From Typha latifolia (taxonomy: Eukaryota > Streptophyta > Magnoliopsida > Poales > Typhaceae), in assembly GCA_019914945.1 (NCBI GenBank), contig CM034105.1, forward strand, positions 5,146,001 to 5,210,000: a DNA stretch of 64,000 nucleotides, given 5' to 3'. Below, piece by piece: positions 36,170 through 50,296 of the stretch. Made by a program: the position numbers and the translations under genes. Below the pieces are notes generated by a model. It was not told the origin of the DNA and ran no database searches. It worked only from the letters and a program-made list of their open reading frames with translations. The first letter of the stretch is position 1; every line of letters begins with the position of its first letter.

Positions 36170-39110
36170 CCAAATATATGACTCATTATTCGAGTTTTGT
36201 GTGGTTGACTATAATAATAATTAAATTTAACAAATGAGTCGGTGGTCTAGGTGTATCTGTACTAATTGCTCATATCAAAGAATTAATACAAAACAGTGTA
36301 TAAGGAAAATCATATTAAGCATGCTTTCATATTTAGCAAAGTAAGTTAATTAAATGTTACCTATTTTAATTGAATCCATAGTAATTAGTGGAAGAATAAT
36401 CTAAAATAAATTATTTTAATTATTTTTAATAATGCATCAAGCCTTTGTATAGCTATGTCGGCTCTATCTGATTAATAAATATAAGAATTCTTAGATGAAC
36501 CTATCCAAACCTTTAACGGTTTGCTAGTATGAGTATTTAATTAATTTATGGCAAGTTAGTTGTTGTATGCTTTTTATTACTTTCATTAATGAGGTATACT
36601 CAATATCATGTGAGGTTGATCAATGGCATAGTTAGAGTTAGTAAACTGGAAACGACGTTAGGCAAGTGAAATTTTTGTAGTCTAGAAATAGTGTAGAGAA
36701 TAAAATATCTTACCTTATGACATCATCGCTTTCATATTAGATATTTATTTACTATTATTAATACAAGTTTTAACCTACTTGCTATGTGACATAATTACAC
36801 TTATCATAATTACTATACATATTCATTGACATGATTATGTATAGTAGGATGTAATATATGATAATGATATGTGTTTTATTATACTTATTTATGCTATATA
36901 ATATTATATCACTAGCCCGCACTATCATAAAAGGCATGACTTATGTGCCTTGATAGTACTTGACACTTCTCTAGCCAAAGTAAATGGCAGAAGAATTAAA
37001 TTATTATTATATAATAAGGCCCATACTTGAGGTCTTAGTTTATGAATTTAAAACAATCAAACATGTTGTTTCACTAGGCGATGGGTGATTTACTGTCGAT
37101 CAATAAGAGTTAAACCTATTATAGTATTTAAGTTGAAGAGCAAATAATATGATGACGTAGATCTAATGATACTTACGTAAGGTAAAGGCATCCTTTGAGC
37201 GATAACTCACAATTTCTTATAAGGTGGTGCTATGATATTAAGTTGAGGGTTACTATCGATGTACAATATTAACTCATATGATAGGCTTACGATTAAGATC
37301 ATTAGTTTGCGGTGGCAAACAATTGATCATACTGTTCACTGAGTGAGAAGCAGTCAATTCTACCACTAGAGTCTACCCTCTCTTAGTGGGTGCTTGTGTG
37401 GTTAGTTGTAAGTTTTGATATGGCCTACAAGTGTGGCTCTACATGAGTCTAAGCTAAAGACTTGATAGTCTTGAATGATGCATATTATGATATTTATCAT
37501 TAATACATATGCACAATAGATATAAATATGATGAAGTTATGGTACTAATGCATCTATTATGATCATGATGGGCAAATTCATATTTATCATATTTCATACT
37601 TTTAGACTATATAAATGGATATTTGCTGAGCAAATTCATATTTAATATAATATTTCTTTATTGATACATTTTTTATTGGAAATGGTTATTTAAGTTGACT
37701 TAGGCTATTATATGCAAATTATTAGAAAAATAGAGGGTTGAGTTACAAAATTCTTAAAGACGATGTGTGAATTAAAATATGAGTAAAATATTGGAGTTGA
37801 ATAATAAATATTATGATAGTGTGTGTGAATGATAATAAAGACAAAACACAGTTTTTGATCAATTTCTCAAAAGGTTAATAATTGGGTATATTTTCATATC
37901 TAATAACTTTGTTAGATTAGTTAAACTGTTGAGTCCAAAGGATTGGGTCAACTTTAGGGTTTAGGGTTCAGCAATTTTAAGTTGAATCAAGTGATCCACA
38001 CACCAAAAGAAGAAAAAAATGAGTCATCAAAGATTGAAGCTGAAAAAAAATTCAAGCTACTCTGCAAAACTACAGGAGTAGAAATATTTCTCATCTATCA
38101 CCCAGGTTTGTACCCCCAGTCCCAAATCTTTTACTAGGAAGGTTGATTGTAGAGTAGGGCTGTCAAAATAGTTGAGCCAGCTCGAGTTTGACTCTCGAAA
38201 CAATCTTGATGATTAGGATTTCAGATGCAGCAAGAACTTACCTGATGTCTACCACTCTTGTAACATTTTTTTTATACATTCCAGAATAACTGAAGAATTG
38301 CTCTTATGAAATCAAGCATTATAATTCAGCAAGTTTATCAAGAAACATATGTTTCGAAAACAACAAGGCATAGTCTGTATGTTTAACGGTTGCACTATGT
38401 TATCTCAGAGGTGTATTTTTACAAGGCGTTACGGCCCTCGAAAACATTATATCCTATTTTATGCCAGTAAGAACTTGTTTATATTTTGACCTTTTGAAAT
38501 GCCCCATCTAACTTACTATTGTAATATTTTTTAGCTCACTACTTAATTTTGCTAACCTGGGACGAGATCAAACTGAGAACATACAGATGCAGCACAAAAA
38601 CATGTCAGCAATCAACCACACTCTCGACATCATCTGAGACAGTAACAAATGTTGACTAACCTGATTGATGGTGAATGTTTTGATTCTGAAGTCTCTAGAT
38701 ATGCCCTGCCCCATGCAAAGGAAGTAGAACTTAGCTGGCCAAATGTAATACCAGGGAAAGCTTGCTTATGACATCACCAAGTTCTATCTTAATCATATCA
38801 TAGCAAAATTTTAATATTAAGAAGCATAGGAGCCACTGTGTACTGGTCTTGTGGAATGTGTTACTTTCTGTAACATATACAAAATCCTTGCTTGAATACT
38901 TTGTCGAATCCATATGGCAACTAAATCTGAAGACTACTTTTATTTCTATAAACTGGCAACCTTCAAACATATATAGGTGCCAGTCTCTGGGACTGAATCT
39001 GTTTGAGCTGACTCCTTCGTAAGTAACGGAATGTTACCGACGAGTAACAACTCCCATAGAACCCATGTTTCAAATATATATACAACTCTCTGGAGATTTT
39101 GCTAGCTACT
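36170..39110. other. AT-rich intergenic sequence and 3' flank of the ankyrin gene
   Basis: No gene recognised. The segment up to about 37850 looks like degraded retroelement sequence (for example TTCACTGAGTGAG, as in the LTRs' A-rich end), without defined termini. 38155-38200 has a GGGCTGTCAAA...GAGCCAGCTCGAG word typical of plant DNA transposons. The last ~400 bases should include the 3'UTR of the next gene. Confidence 0.35.
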
Positions 39111-42100
39111 CTAAAGTGCATATATCTTCTTGAATTCACTATTTATTATCTCCGACTCTGATCCCATTGACAGAGACCATGAGTGGGATTGGCTTGCAGA
39201 TGCTCTTCTTATATTCCTTAAGTTCTTCTCTTCCATCCGATGAGCGATGATACAGTAGCACATGGAACCCAAGGTGGTCAGCATGATTGAAGCACCAATC
39301 GCCATAGTAGACCATGCCAACCACCAGTCTTTCCGACCAACCACAACATATGTTAGTGAGATAAAAGAAACTGAGATGAAAAGACATGCTAGCCACATCA
39401 ACTTGTTCATCACAAACACCATCCTTGTCTTGGCTTTCTGCTCCACAACAATTAAGGAAGTCTGGACAACAACAACAGCAAGAGATATGAAGAGGGCCAA
39501 GGAGTCAAAGACCAAGAAGATAATGAAGGCCACCTGGTTTGCTATGTAGGCTTGTCCAAGGGTGAACCCATCTGGGGGATTGTTCTCATTATCAACATAT
39601 TGACCAGGAACTGTAAATATGGCTGCAAAAGCAACAGTGGCAATAAGCACTGCTACCACAGTGTTGGAGTTGATGGCATTGTTTAGACCACCAATATGGA
39701 GCTTTTTAAGCCTATGCTTTATTTTCTGAACTCGGGCCTCTGTCTGACGGGTTTGTCTGAGTTGAGATTGAACATCATGTTTTATATCACTTACTGTCTG
39801 CTTTAGTTGCTTTGCAGGGTTGGCTGGTTGTGCATGTTCTTTTGTAGTCACAGCACCGAGTTCTCTTAGAATGTAAGCAATCTCTTCGTTGCAGCTTTTT
39901 TCTGCAATGGCAAGAGCAGTCTCACCTGCTTTGTTAACTGTGTTGACATCAATCCCCTCAATAGATAATAATGTCTGCAATATCTGCAATCATGAGACAA
40001 CAAAGATTACATGAAGCATCCTGTAAAAATATAAAATTTGATTCTTCACTGAAGGATCAATGATATGACTAGGAGAAATTTCTACGGTTTGAAGTTTCAC
40101 TTTCAGTTTTGACATCTAGAGAAAAGGAAAAGTTTGAGCTGAAACTCACCTGTTTCAACCAATAGTGGGCATAAAAAAATCAACAGTCTTGCAAGTTTCT
40201 ATGTCTGTCAATGAGTTTTGATTGATTATATCCCATCCCACAAAACTTCAAATCATCAGAAACTATTATGAAACTAAATGTAATGTACCACCTTCTTAAT
40301 GTATGCTTTCCTTACTAATGGTATTATCTGACCTTAAGCAAGCATCAGAAGAGAAATCCAATATATTGCCTAAGAACTTAAGATGAACAGAAGTGGTAGA
40401 TAAATTTGTAACAATCAGTAATCAAATCAGATATTTAAACGACAAGTTCTTACAATACTTCATAACTGTTTACCCATCATAAATTACTACTCTATATCTG
40501 AAAATTTTGCAATATGAAGCATTTTATATAATGTCTTTTCTGCCAAGGTCATGGATAGGTAGGTGGCTGAAGAGAACAAAAGAAAAGGCTTTAAACATGA
40601 AGTAGGAAAAAAAATGTCAAACATGTATCATGAATGTGCAATTCAACCAAAAGAGTACACAGATATCTTGTAAAGTAACTAATCTTGATGGACTATAGCT
40701 TAGTTACTCAAATAGCACAATTTGAAATTACAATGAGATCATGAAATAAAAGGGGCAAACTTCTTTCAGTACAAAAAATATGGGATAGATCACATACTGC
40801 AATCTTTTTCCTTCTGTAAGAACCCAAAATAAAAAGAAAAAGAATATCCCTTGCCATGATGAAAACTGTTAGGTCAGTTAGGAAATTTGGTGAAGAAATG
40901 GACAATTGAAATTAAATGAGATACATGCAAACATAGAGCAGGTTTATTATTGTTGGAAAAAATATATATAGATAGATCATTATGCATATATTATCACCTA
41001 CCTTGATATTGCCTTTTCTAGTTGCAATGTGCAGAGGTTTATTCCCCTTATTGTCTTCCACATGGATAATTGAAGTATCAGGTTTCAGCAGTTCAAGAAC
41101 TATGTCAACATTTTGTCCTTTCACAGCCATATGGAATGCTGTTTGCCCCTTCTTGTCAGTCCTCAAACCAATGGCAGGATCCTTATTTAGTAAGGCTCTC
41201 ACTACTTCTACATGGCCCATTCTTGCTGCTGAGTGTAGAACAGTTTTTCCATTATTTCTTGCAATCTTTGCGAGGCTTGCATCAGTTTCTAACAGAAGAT
41301 TGACAACATCTGTGTGGCCTTGAGTAGCAGCAGTGTCCAAGGCAGTAGAATTTACTGAATTTGTAGTCATAGCAAGAGCAGGAAAGAAATACAAGAGCTC
41401 CTTCAATACTTCTGAAACCAAGGGAAAAGCAAGAAATCAATTCCAAAAATATTGGTGTATTATAAAAGCAACCAAGTTAAAATAGTTTCTCCAGCACTTG
41501 AATATAATAAAACTTGATAGAATAATAATTAGGACAAGTTATCCAGAGAAGACAGATGAAGCTTAGAAAAAAGAACTATCCCTTTTGGAATTCATATTTT
41601 CTTTTTCTGGCAATTTCCTGGCAGTTCCCATGCGCTGTTTCAAACAATATATATCTTTGATGCTAAATCATTACCAACAATATAATCCTTTAAAGATGTG
41701 TCAACTTGAATAGGTCTAAAAGTGTCCCATATGTGAATAAAGCTGGAAGAAGGTGAAGGATGAACCAAGGTACCTTTAAGAACAACCTTATATGTGAATA
41801 AAGGGACCGTCTTAGTAAAAATCACTTCTAAGTTCTAACTAGTTGTCAGCTCTCCAAGAAAACAAATATGTGTTGTCAGAACTTATGGGTTTCATGTCTT
41901 GGTAATTATGATAAAAGAAGGTGACAGAACTTTTGCTTAACTCGTTATTAAAGATCATAAACAAATTCACTCATATATAGGAAAAACAACAAAGAACTTT
42001 CACTCAGAAAGCAAATTTAAAATTCATAATATTATAAACAATTTTTCACAAAAATATTTTGCTGTAAGATTAAGAATAAAGGCTTCATATAATCTCCATT

Positions 42101-43562
42101 CTTGAGAACACATCATTAGGTTTGAGGAGGTTGTAAAGCTGCCATTATGTGTGACAGATTGTTCAGTTTTAAGATCTTGTTTAACTAGCTCAGTTAATGT
42201 TAGATGTAAAGTCAGAAACTTCAATATACTTTATAGGATGGATTTCAAATTACCCGTCTTTGAACTCAGATTTGATATACCAAATAAAATCCATTTTCCA
42301 AGTGTGATAACCCTTCGCTCGCCAAACCTCTAGTAAGATTTCTATGTGAATTGTCACACCAGCTTAGCTTCTTCCCTTTGATTAATTCAGTGCCTTTTGA
42401 TCATAGTTCAAAGTTTCAAACTCGGATTTAGTTTCAGCTCGGTTAGAAAACAAAATTTTTCGGTCAGTTTCAGTTCTAGTTTCACTGTATCAGTTTCGGA
42501 CTTAATTTGATAAATACTTTTCTTTATCTTATTTTTCAATGCATCACACAAAATCTAATAGCATTTAAGCAATGAGGTTGACATTGATTAGGTACAACTG
42601 TTAAAGTAGAGAACAGACTGTGAGAAAGACAACGGCTCATAGTAGAATCACCAAACAGAAAAGAAAAACATCTAGTAGAAAGGAACAAAACACTATGTCA
42701 ATGAAGAAAGTTCTCAACTGATACATATTATTTCCTTTTCCTTTTCTTCTTTTTGGTTCTTTACAGCATTGTGTCATCAAGGATCAATATCTCAAAATGA
42801 TAGAAGGCAACCTGGTGTATATATAAACTGAGGCAATTGTGCCACTACATGTTTTGCAGGAGTGGTATAACTACCATACTTGGAGAAAACATGCAGTTCA
42901 GTAAATAAATAAAAGATTGCAGACTGTATAACTAACAATTAGCTTATTACCCAAAGAAAAAAAGAAGATTTCAACCTTATTTTTTTAGCGATCGTGCATC
43001 AACGTCACCAATTGGTTCTAATTCTTTACAATATTTTCCAGAGGTTATATTTCCGACTTTTGTCAATTGAACTTACATCAAAATGGAGTAAATTAGAATT
43101 TGACTTACCTAGATGTCCCTGCTTGGCAGCAATATGAAATGCATCAAAGCTGTTATTGGCCTTGATGGCAGCTGATTGCATATCTGAAACATTCAATATC
43201 TCATGAACGACCTCCAAGTGTCCCTGCTCGGAAGAAACATATAAAGCTGTCTCCCCATCCTGGTTCTGCTTAGAAATCAATTCCTTCAACTGGTCCTCAC
43301 TACAGTTTGAAAGAATCTTTTGAACATTGGGTGTGTTGCCAGCCCTAGCAGCAAGATGGAGTTCTGTATCCCTTTTCTTTCCAGGACTATCTTTGTGCTT
43401 CCTCTCTTTAAAGCTCATTTGTTTATCCATAGATCCCAAACGGAAACTCTTCTGTTTCTCCATCGAACCCAACTTTAAGCTCTTCTGTTTCTCCATGACC
43501 CCTAAGCGAAAGCTCTGCAATTTCTCCAACGCCCCAAGACGGAAGCTTGATTGTCTCTCCAT
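39111..43562 (-). CDS. Ankyrin-repeat protein with C-terminal PGG domain (At5g02620/ITN1-like)
   Basis: Membrane-anchored ankyrin protein; relatives such as ITN1 act at the plasma membrane in salt and ROS signalling, but this member's role is not established. Exons 43109-43562, 41002-41411 and 39111-39983 join in frame to 578 aa. Start ATG 43562 opens five tandem 11-residue repeats of the form MEKQKSFRLGS (residues 1-55), then a basic linker. About eight ankyrin repeats follow: DTELHLAARAGN, GETALYVSSEQGH, AFHIAAKQGH, STALDTAATQGH, KTVLHSAARMGH, QTAFHMAVKGQN, NKPLHIATRKGN, GETALAIAEKS. The PGG domain begins near residue 390 (NSNTVVAVLIATVAFAAIFT then VPGQY), with four hydrophobic spans at roughly 397-413, 443-466, 482-505 and 513-535. 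The C-terminus is Ser-rich and cytosolic. Intron 1 is about 1.7 kb. Complete, nothing broken. Confidence 0.94.
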
Positions 43563-44834
43563 TTCCCCAGTCAAGCAGATCCTCAAAAGGTAAAAAGATG
43601 GAACTCCCTTATTCCTTTCTTCAATTACTTTTACTAATCATGGAATTGCAGTTCGATACTCCCGCTGACTAAAAATTAGTAAATCTACTATTCCCGAGTC
43701 AAAAATAACAATTCACTTTCTCAGGAGCACTGTCCAGCAGAATCTGTGGTCAACTTTGATTTACATGAGCGAAAATATCTGCCAAAGATGATAAGAGCAC
43801 AAATTTCTAATCAGAAGAACTAGGGAATATTTTCACCAAACCTATGGTCATAAAACCAAAATTCTTCAAATGGCAGATGAGAAAAATATATAAAATGTGG
43901 GCATATCAGACTAATACTTAAAACCGTCTTCCATCTAAAGCAGTGATCTTGCAAAAACTATAAGGCCAAGAAATTATCTACAAATCGGAAAAGTGGGGAA
44001 AAACTTCTGTACTTCCTATCTGAAGTTGCCCACTTTATGATGAAAAAGGATTTCCTTTACTCCATCAAAATGAAACCAAAATCAACATATCCCCAAAACC
44101 ATGCAAAAGAAGAGTGAAATAAACAGAAGCCCAGGCTGAGAATTACCCCCTCAGATGCCAACTGTAAATCACCACTTGACCACAAGAAACTCCTACTGTC
44201 TTCAGAAATCAGAAACACTAGATGCGACAAAAAAAGAAACCACAGAATAGCAATATACCCAACAATCGGATGGAAGTTATTGAGGAAAAGGAGGTACCTT
44301 TCTGCCCAATTCCAGAAACCCAACTGACTCCAGAGATCGAAATCTGATCTTTTTTTTCCGATTACCAGCTCGCAAATTGAATCCCCATCCTCAGTCTACC
44401 CAAGAAACCCATAAAAGAGGAAGACAGGGACTGGGAATCTAGGGACCTTTTTTCCCTCAGAAGTTACTCTACCTTCACTTCTACTACTTCTCAGAGCAAG
44501 AGACCCACTTCTTATTTCAACGCGGTAAACTATTTTTTTTTATTGTTTAGGCTACCAAATCGTTTCGTTGCATCATCTTTTGTGGTGCTTCTTAAAAGGA
44601 TCGTCTTCTGGGATATAGACGAAGGCGGCCATTGCCATCAACATCAGTGGTGGAAGAGGTAGAGGGAAATGGTGGGGAACACCCCAAGTCAAACTGACTC
44701 AAAAGAGAGGTTAATAAAAAGGGGATTTTTTTTTCTTTTTCTTTTTCCAAAATTATTACAAAAACATCTTTTATGAATATATATATATGCACAAAAAGTA
44801 AATCATCTCAAAGAATAATCTGATTTATTTTCAG

Positions 44835-44865
<31 letters not shown>

Positions 44866-45967
44866 CAAAAAAAAAAAAAAGAGTGATTAACACACTGATT
44901 TTCATTCTTGTGAGTCAGGCCATTTTGATTTTCAGTTACAAGTCAATTTTTGTTATATGTTTTCTTCCAAACTTTATCCATAGTTTTCTTCCCAAGAAAT
45001 CTACTCCTAGTGTTTGCCAAAAGCCTATTCTATGACAAACAAGATTTTTCCTTCATTCTTTCGAAAAACATGTTACATCCTCACTGTCGGCACAAGGAGT
45101 GTGTTTCATCCTCTCCACCATTTTTACTCTATTAATATAATCTATTATGCTGCTTTGATGTATGTATGCAAGTGTTTATCTTTATACTTCGTAGTTACGA
45201 AATATTTTGATATTAATTAATATTTGTATTGTATCATTTGGGCTCTCCATTAACTTTGATTTTGACATAAAAAATTAACTAAGTATAAGGATTGGTTTGT
45301 GATTTTAGGCGTAAGTATAGGAGGATAAGATGTATTTAATCTTTTTTTCTTTCTTCTTGGATTGCTACTTCTTATTATTATTATTTTTCTTATTCTATCT
45401 CTTAATCTTTTTTTATATAAATCTCTCTAATTGCTCATTTATTAATAAATAAGAGATTAATCGAGGACTAGTTAAATAACTAAAATCTCTGTAAATATTT
45501 CTAAAAGTTGAATGTAAGAGTGATTAGACATTTATATATTAATATCTAGTTTGTAAAAGTTATTATTATATTTGTAAAAGTAGTCATTTATAGAAAATTA
45601 TAGAATAACTAGTTGTAACATAAGGTGTTAGGTTTTATATATACCTATGTAATTGACAAATTATATTTTAAAATATAATTTGTATTTATGTAATGTGTTT
45701 AAATTTTATGTACGACCAGATGCACATGTTATTATATTTGATGAAGAATATTGAAATGGAAGAATAATTTCAAAATCAAAGTGTCATTGAAGTATTCAAA
45801 CGATGGGAGTAATATTAAAAATACCCAATTGCATAGTAACGACCACTTTGCATTCAACCGTGTAGTCTGTCATTTAAATAAGGTGTTGAGCTAAGCCATC
45901 AAACTACCGACCACCAAATATTTTCTCTACAATAATTATTTAAAATTAGAGTCTTTTTTGGTTATAG
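43563..45967. other. 5' flank of the ankyrin gene and AT-rich spacer
   Basis: 43563-44560 probably includes the 5'UTR and promoter; a 5'UTR intron is possible but cannot be proved here. Beyond a GA repeat the sequence is AT-rich, with no gene recognised. Confidence 0.35.
44840..44865. repeat. (GA)n microsatellite
   Basis: GA dinucleotide run followed by an A-tract, about 1.3 kb upstream of the ankyrin gene start; GA repeats are frequent near plant promoters. Confidence 0.95.
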
Positions 45968-46599
45968 GGAATAAAGTAATTTTTTTGAAGTAAGGAGCTG
46001 TATTCAATTAGATATCTACTGCCCGGTTAATAAACTAGGGGTATCAATCAACAAAAGCTTACAGAGATCTAGGGGTAGGGGATCATTAGGTCCCAAAACA
46101 ATAGTATCTAAAGAACCCTTCCCCTGTTAGCTGCCCCGGTCAGCTACCCGGTTAGCTTCTCTAAATACATGTGAAATTTTCCAATCACTAATTTCTCTCA
46201 ACAAACCCCAACACCCAACCAAATTTCTAATACACCAGGGACAGGTCACCTCATGGCCTTTTTCACTATCCCTCGGAAAAAAAGCAGGATTTCCTATTAA
46301 TATTGTCCAATATCGAGTCAGACAACCAAGTATTTCCCAACCAATACATCGGGATTGCCATCAACATAGCATTAATGAGAGCACTACATCCCGCTATCGA
46401 GGGTAGACCCCGCTTCCACCTTGCAAGTTTCCGATCTACTCAGTTGACCGAAGCATGATGCTCTTGGACCTTGACGTGCTTGCTGGAGATGATAACCCCT
46501 AAGTAGACAAACGACATTTTGGTGGCCTGCAACCCAAGTGCCTTACTCAATTGAGCCTTTTGGCTCTCAAGTAGCCTATCCAGTAGTTAGATGGCCGAA

Positions 46600-47440
46600 T
46601 TCTGGAAATTTACCTTTTCGTTGAATATCGCCAAGTAACATGCAAGGCTCTCTAGAACACGGTGTGCATTGGCCTCTATAGTTTGAGTTGTGATAAGGAG
46701 ATCATCCGCGTATAGTAGATAAGATAGTTTGGTCTCCGCCACTTAGAAGCCAAGAAGGTCACCATTATTTTCTTTCTCATTAAGAATGCTAGAGAGTAAC
46801 TAAGAAACCAATATGAAGTGGTAAGACAAAAGTGGGTCGCTTTGACGAAGCCTGCGGTAAGGCTGGATCCATTCTGATAGTTTTTTTGTTGAGAAGAATG
46901 GCAAAACACAGTGATGAGATACAAGCCCATATCTAGGTCCGTCATACTTCTAGAAATCCCATGCGAGAGAGAGTACCCGTCATCACCTCCCAACTTATCC
47001 TATCGTAAGCTTTTTTTATGTCCATTTTAACCATCATTATTGGTGTTGCAATCTAGTCGGAACACATTGATTGAGCCACCTCTTGAGCTGCCAATGAGTT
47101 GTCCATGATGCTCCTCTCAGCCATGCAAGCCACTTGTTTCGACCCCACCAAGAGAGCGAGCCAAGGCTTGAGTCTAGCCACTAGGACTTAGGAGATAAAC
47201 TTGTATGCAATGTTGCACAAGGCTATCAGCTAGCAGTCCTAGATGAGGGTGGGGTGGTCACGCTTGGGGATAAGCGTAATGTACGTGTGACCTTAGTTGG
47301 TGGGGAGCATGGTTGAAACAAATAAGCGCTCCACCACCCTCAAGAGACTCTCACCCATGATGTGCCAATAGTGGATAAAGACCTCCACCTGTAGTCCATC
47401 CAACCTTATAGCCTTCCCATAGGGGAGATTCCAGACAGCA
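46600..47440 (-). pseudogene. LINE reverse transcriptase remnant
   Basis: Minus-strand translation shows, in order, a DGLQVEVF...YWHIMGESL block, LIPKRDHP, an IALCN block, AQEVAQSM, KMDIKKAYDRISWE (about 46990-47035) and YLLYADDLLIT, with the YADD catalytic codons at 46701-46712. These are the conserved RT blocks of plant L1 elements. Blocks fall in different frames with in-frame stops, so no functional enzyme is encoded. Confidence 0.88.
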
Positions 47441-47899
47441 CTCCTTATCTCTTCTTGAGTAATAGGCATCGACGATCTAGATAGCGTCAGCTAGTCCATG
47501 GAAGAGTTGATGGGTGATACTTCATTTCCCCACTTCTCATAGAGGTCCCTAAACAATCCTCCTACCTCCTCTTGCTACTGGACCCATTCCCCCTATCATT
47601 CATTATCCTTGAGATGTGGTTGCACCGCTGCCTAATAGTCGCTGACAGGTGGAAGAACCTCGTATTTATGTCCCCATTCGTTACCAGTTCATTTAAGAGT
47701 GTTGCATCCACTTGAGGTTGATTTGCTTGCTCAACGCCGTCTTTAGATTATAAAGACTTCTCAAAGCCAGCAGGTCCACCTCACTCAAGATACCCTCTAT
47801 GTCACGACTTTTAACCTCCTTGATACGCTACTTGGTGTCCTGCATTAGCTTCTCAAGGTTGCCCACATCATGCTTAGCCCATTTACGTAGAGCCCTATG

Positions 47900-48760
47900 A
47901 AGCATGTAAACTTTGTGCATGAAGTTATGCAACTAGTTACGTGTACCCTCTCAACTCCAAATTCACTCAACCTCCCTTTTGCAACTATCATGCTCGAGCC
48001 AGTAAAGCTCAAACCTGAAAGTCCGTGGAACCTTGTCAGGCATGAGTTAAACTATGATAAATAAGGGTGTGTGGTCGGATGCGGATCTAAGTGAAAAACT
48101 TTACAGAAAGGATGCGCACTTAGCCATGCAGCATTGGCTAACACATGATATAGTTGCACCTAGATTCGATTAGCACTAGTTTGGTTGTTACACCATGTAA
48201 ACAATAAGCCCTCATATCCCAGATCGCACAGTCCTGCCTCCTCCATAAAGGTGCAGAAGGCTTTGTATTTCGAGCCTAGCTCCACTACTCTATTGCTTTT
48301 ATTCTCCTGCTCCGAAATATACATGTTGAAATCTCTCCTAACGATCCATAGAATATTGAATTTAGTCGAGATGAAGAGTTCATCCCAAAGCTCCGCTTGA
48401 GCATGTATAATGTTGTCGGCATAGATTGCCCAAAACTAGGTTTTACCTGCCCAATTGGTGATGACTAGGTGGGCTGCATAGCAGGAGATCGTTACATCAT
48501 TAACCTAGCCTAGGGTCCCCTTCCATATGATGATAATTCCATTTGACATACCCATTGCAGGAACTACGAACCAATGCCAATAGCGCTCTAAAGCTCGAGT
48601 GACCTTCCGAGCTGCCTCCTATCCGGTATAGGTTTCAAGCAGCACCAGCAAGTCTGGGTTATGCACCCTATTTAAAGCTCTACATCTATCTAGTGCCCTT
48701 TTCTTAACTGCACCTATACAATTTCATATTACCGACTTAAACATTAACAACATTAAAGTA
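47900..48760 (-). pseudogene. LINE endonuclease (ORF2 N-terminal) remnant
   Basis: Minus-strand words match the apurinic-type endonuclease of plant LINEs: HNPDLLVLLET, then MGMSNGIIIIWKGTLG, RRDFN (for GGDFN), and LGYEGLLFTWCNNQ followed by ANRIQVQL. Several stops interrupt it. Confidence 0.82.
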
Positions 48761-49839
48761 GGGTTGGGGAAAGGCTTCCTTTACACCTTCCTCCCCCATT
48801 TGGCCGCCCCTGGCCGACATCGTACTTCACAAGAGCGAGCTGCATGTCTTCCCCTTCTCCATATTTGATGGCCCCTCTCAACAAAGGTCCTATCTTAAAG
48901 CCTATTTTAAGTTGGTCACAATGGAGACATAACTTCCCGATGGACTATTGGACTCCTCCACCTCTAAGCCCACCCCAACTAAGGCAATTCCTACATGTAT
49001 TATTTACATAGGGTATATCCTCACTTTCACACCACCAATCCTTTCTTTACTTAACAATTTTAACATATGGAGAACGTAAGGCATGTAGCCCCCCACCCCA
49101 ATCCCCAGGCAGATAGACATCCCATTTAGGGTAGCCATCCCGATGTTAGGCTCTAGAATTTCTTCCTTGCTGGTCTTGATTCCTTGCAACCCAGCGACAA
49201 CAGCCAGCTTGACCATTAAATGCTGAGGTGACAAGTCTAGATTAGAAGGCTCGTCATTTGTAACTTCTCACCCAACTTGTTGCCTACTAATCATCCATTT
49301 TTCATGTGATATTACCCTTTGGTGTGATCTCTTTATTTGGATCGAGGTAGATACTAAGCTTTCCATTTTGTTCTTACCTTTGTTTGTAGCAGTACCACCT
49401 GTCTCCATCTTCCAGCAGCCTCCTCTGGTGGTTGTTGATAGGTAGAGGAAGTTGTTGGCTCCTATTGGGTCTTCGTATTCCTCGGTCTTTTGTCCTCTTC
49501 CACCGCTTGTTTGGCATGCACCGCCTCTTTGCCTAAATGTACAGAGTTGTAAAGCTAAACTTGTCATTCCTTGCTTAGCAGAATGTGCTTCGAGAAGGGG
49601 CAGCTTTAGGTAGCCAAGTGGCAGGCCCGGCTACATCATGTCTCCCCGTCGCTCCCATGTCATCTTTTTGCTTGGCATCGCTAAGACAACTCCCCTTCTT
49701 AGCCCTGCATTGGATGGTGAGCCAAGGACCGTACACCGTCATTGGCTCCGACGAGGCCAATCCCTACGAAGGCTTGACAGCATCCTGCTCCGGCCCATCC
49801 TCCTTGGTATGCTCTACATCCATTGGGCAACTATTCCTG

Positions 49840-50296
49840 CCATAGCTAAGGGGCATATGTGCCCTTTGTGACCTATTACCACACATAGATAGCATAAGAC
49901 AAGTATACTTTCATAAATCACCATTTGCTCTAGCCGGTCCTCATTTGGCCCCAGCCATATCGTCATTTTTAATGGTAGCTGGAGGTCCACCTCGATGCAC
50001 ATATGTGCAAATCAACTGTAGGTGTGATCCGATGTTGTTTCGTCCACCCTTCATGATTTTCTAAAATAAGCCGCCACTTGCACTAGAGCTTATAATTCCC
50101 AATACTCCTTGGGGAGGTTGTGGAGTTGTATTCAGACGGGAGCCAAGACAAAAGCATGGCCGAAAGTTATTCCTCCATGGTATCAAGCTCAAAACTTTCC
50201 CTAGGATGGTCCATGGACTACTTGTTAAAGCAAAGTTCAGGTCTTCTTGCCGTTCAAACCTAAAGACATAGTTCCTGCATATCAGAATACTCAAAT
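49840..50296 (-). pseudogene. LINE ORF1 gag-like remnant (DUF4283 plus CCHC knuckle)
   Basis: The stretch from about 50280 down to 50070 encodes FERQEDLNFALTSSPWTILG...LIPW, the pattern of the plant DUF4283 gag-like domain. At about 49852-49893 the minus strand encodes CYLCVVIGHKGHIC, a C-x2-C-x4-H-x4-C zinc knuckle. The two parts are in different frames, so the ORF is broken. Confidence 0.8.

Larger units (their letters stand above)
45982..50296 (-). mobile_element. L1-type LINE relic with perfect 14-bp target duplication
   Basis: A non-LTR retrotransposon on the minus strand, 4.3 kb. The same 14-mer GGAATAAAGTAATT flanks it at 45968-45981 and 50297-50310, and a short poly-A (poly-T on the plus strand, next to 45981) marks its 3' end: the signature of target-primed insertion. 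In minus-strand order it keeps a gag-like ORF1 with a zinc knuckle, an endonuclease, and a reverse transcriptase with YADD. All frames carry many stops and shifts, so it is dead, and the 5' end is truncated inside or near ORF1. Confidence 0.9.
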
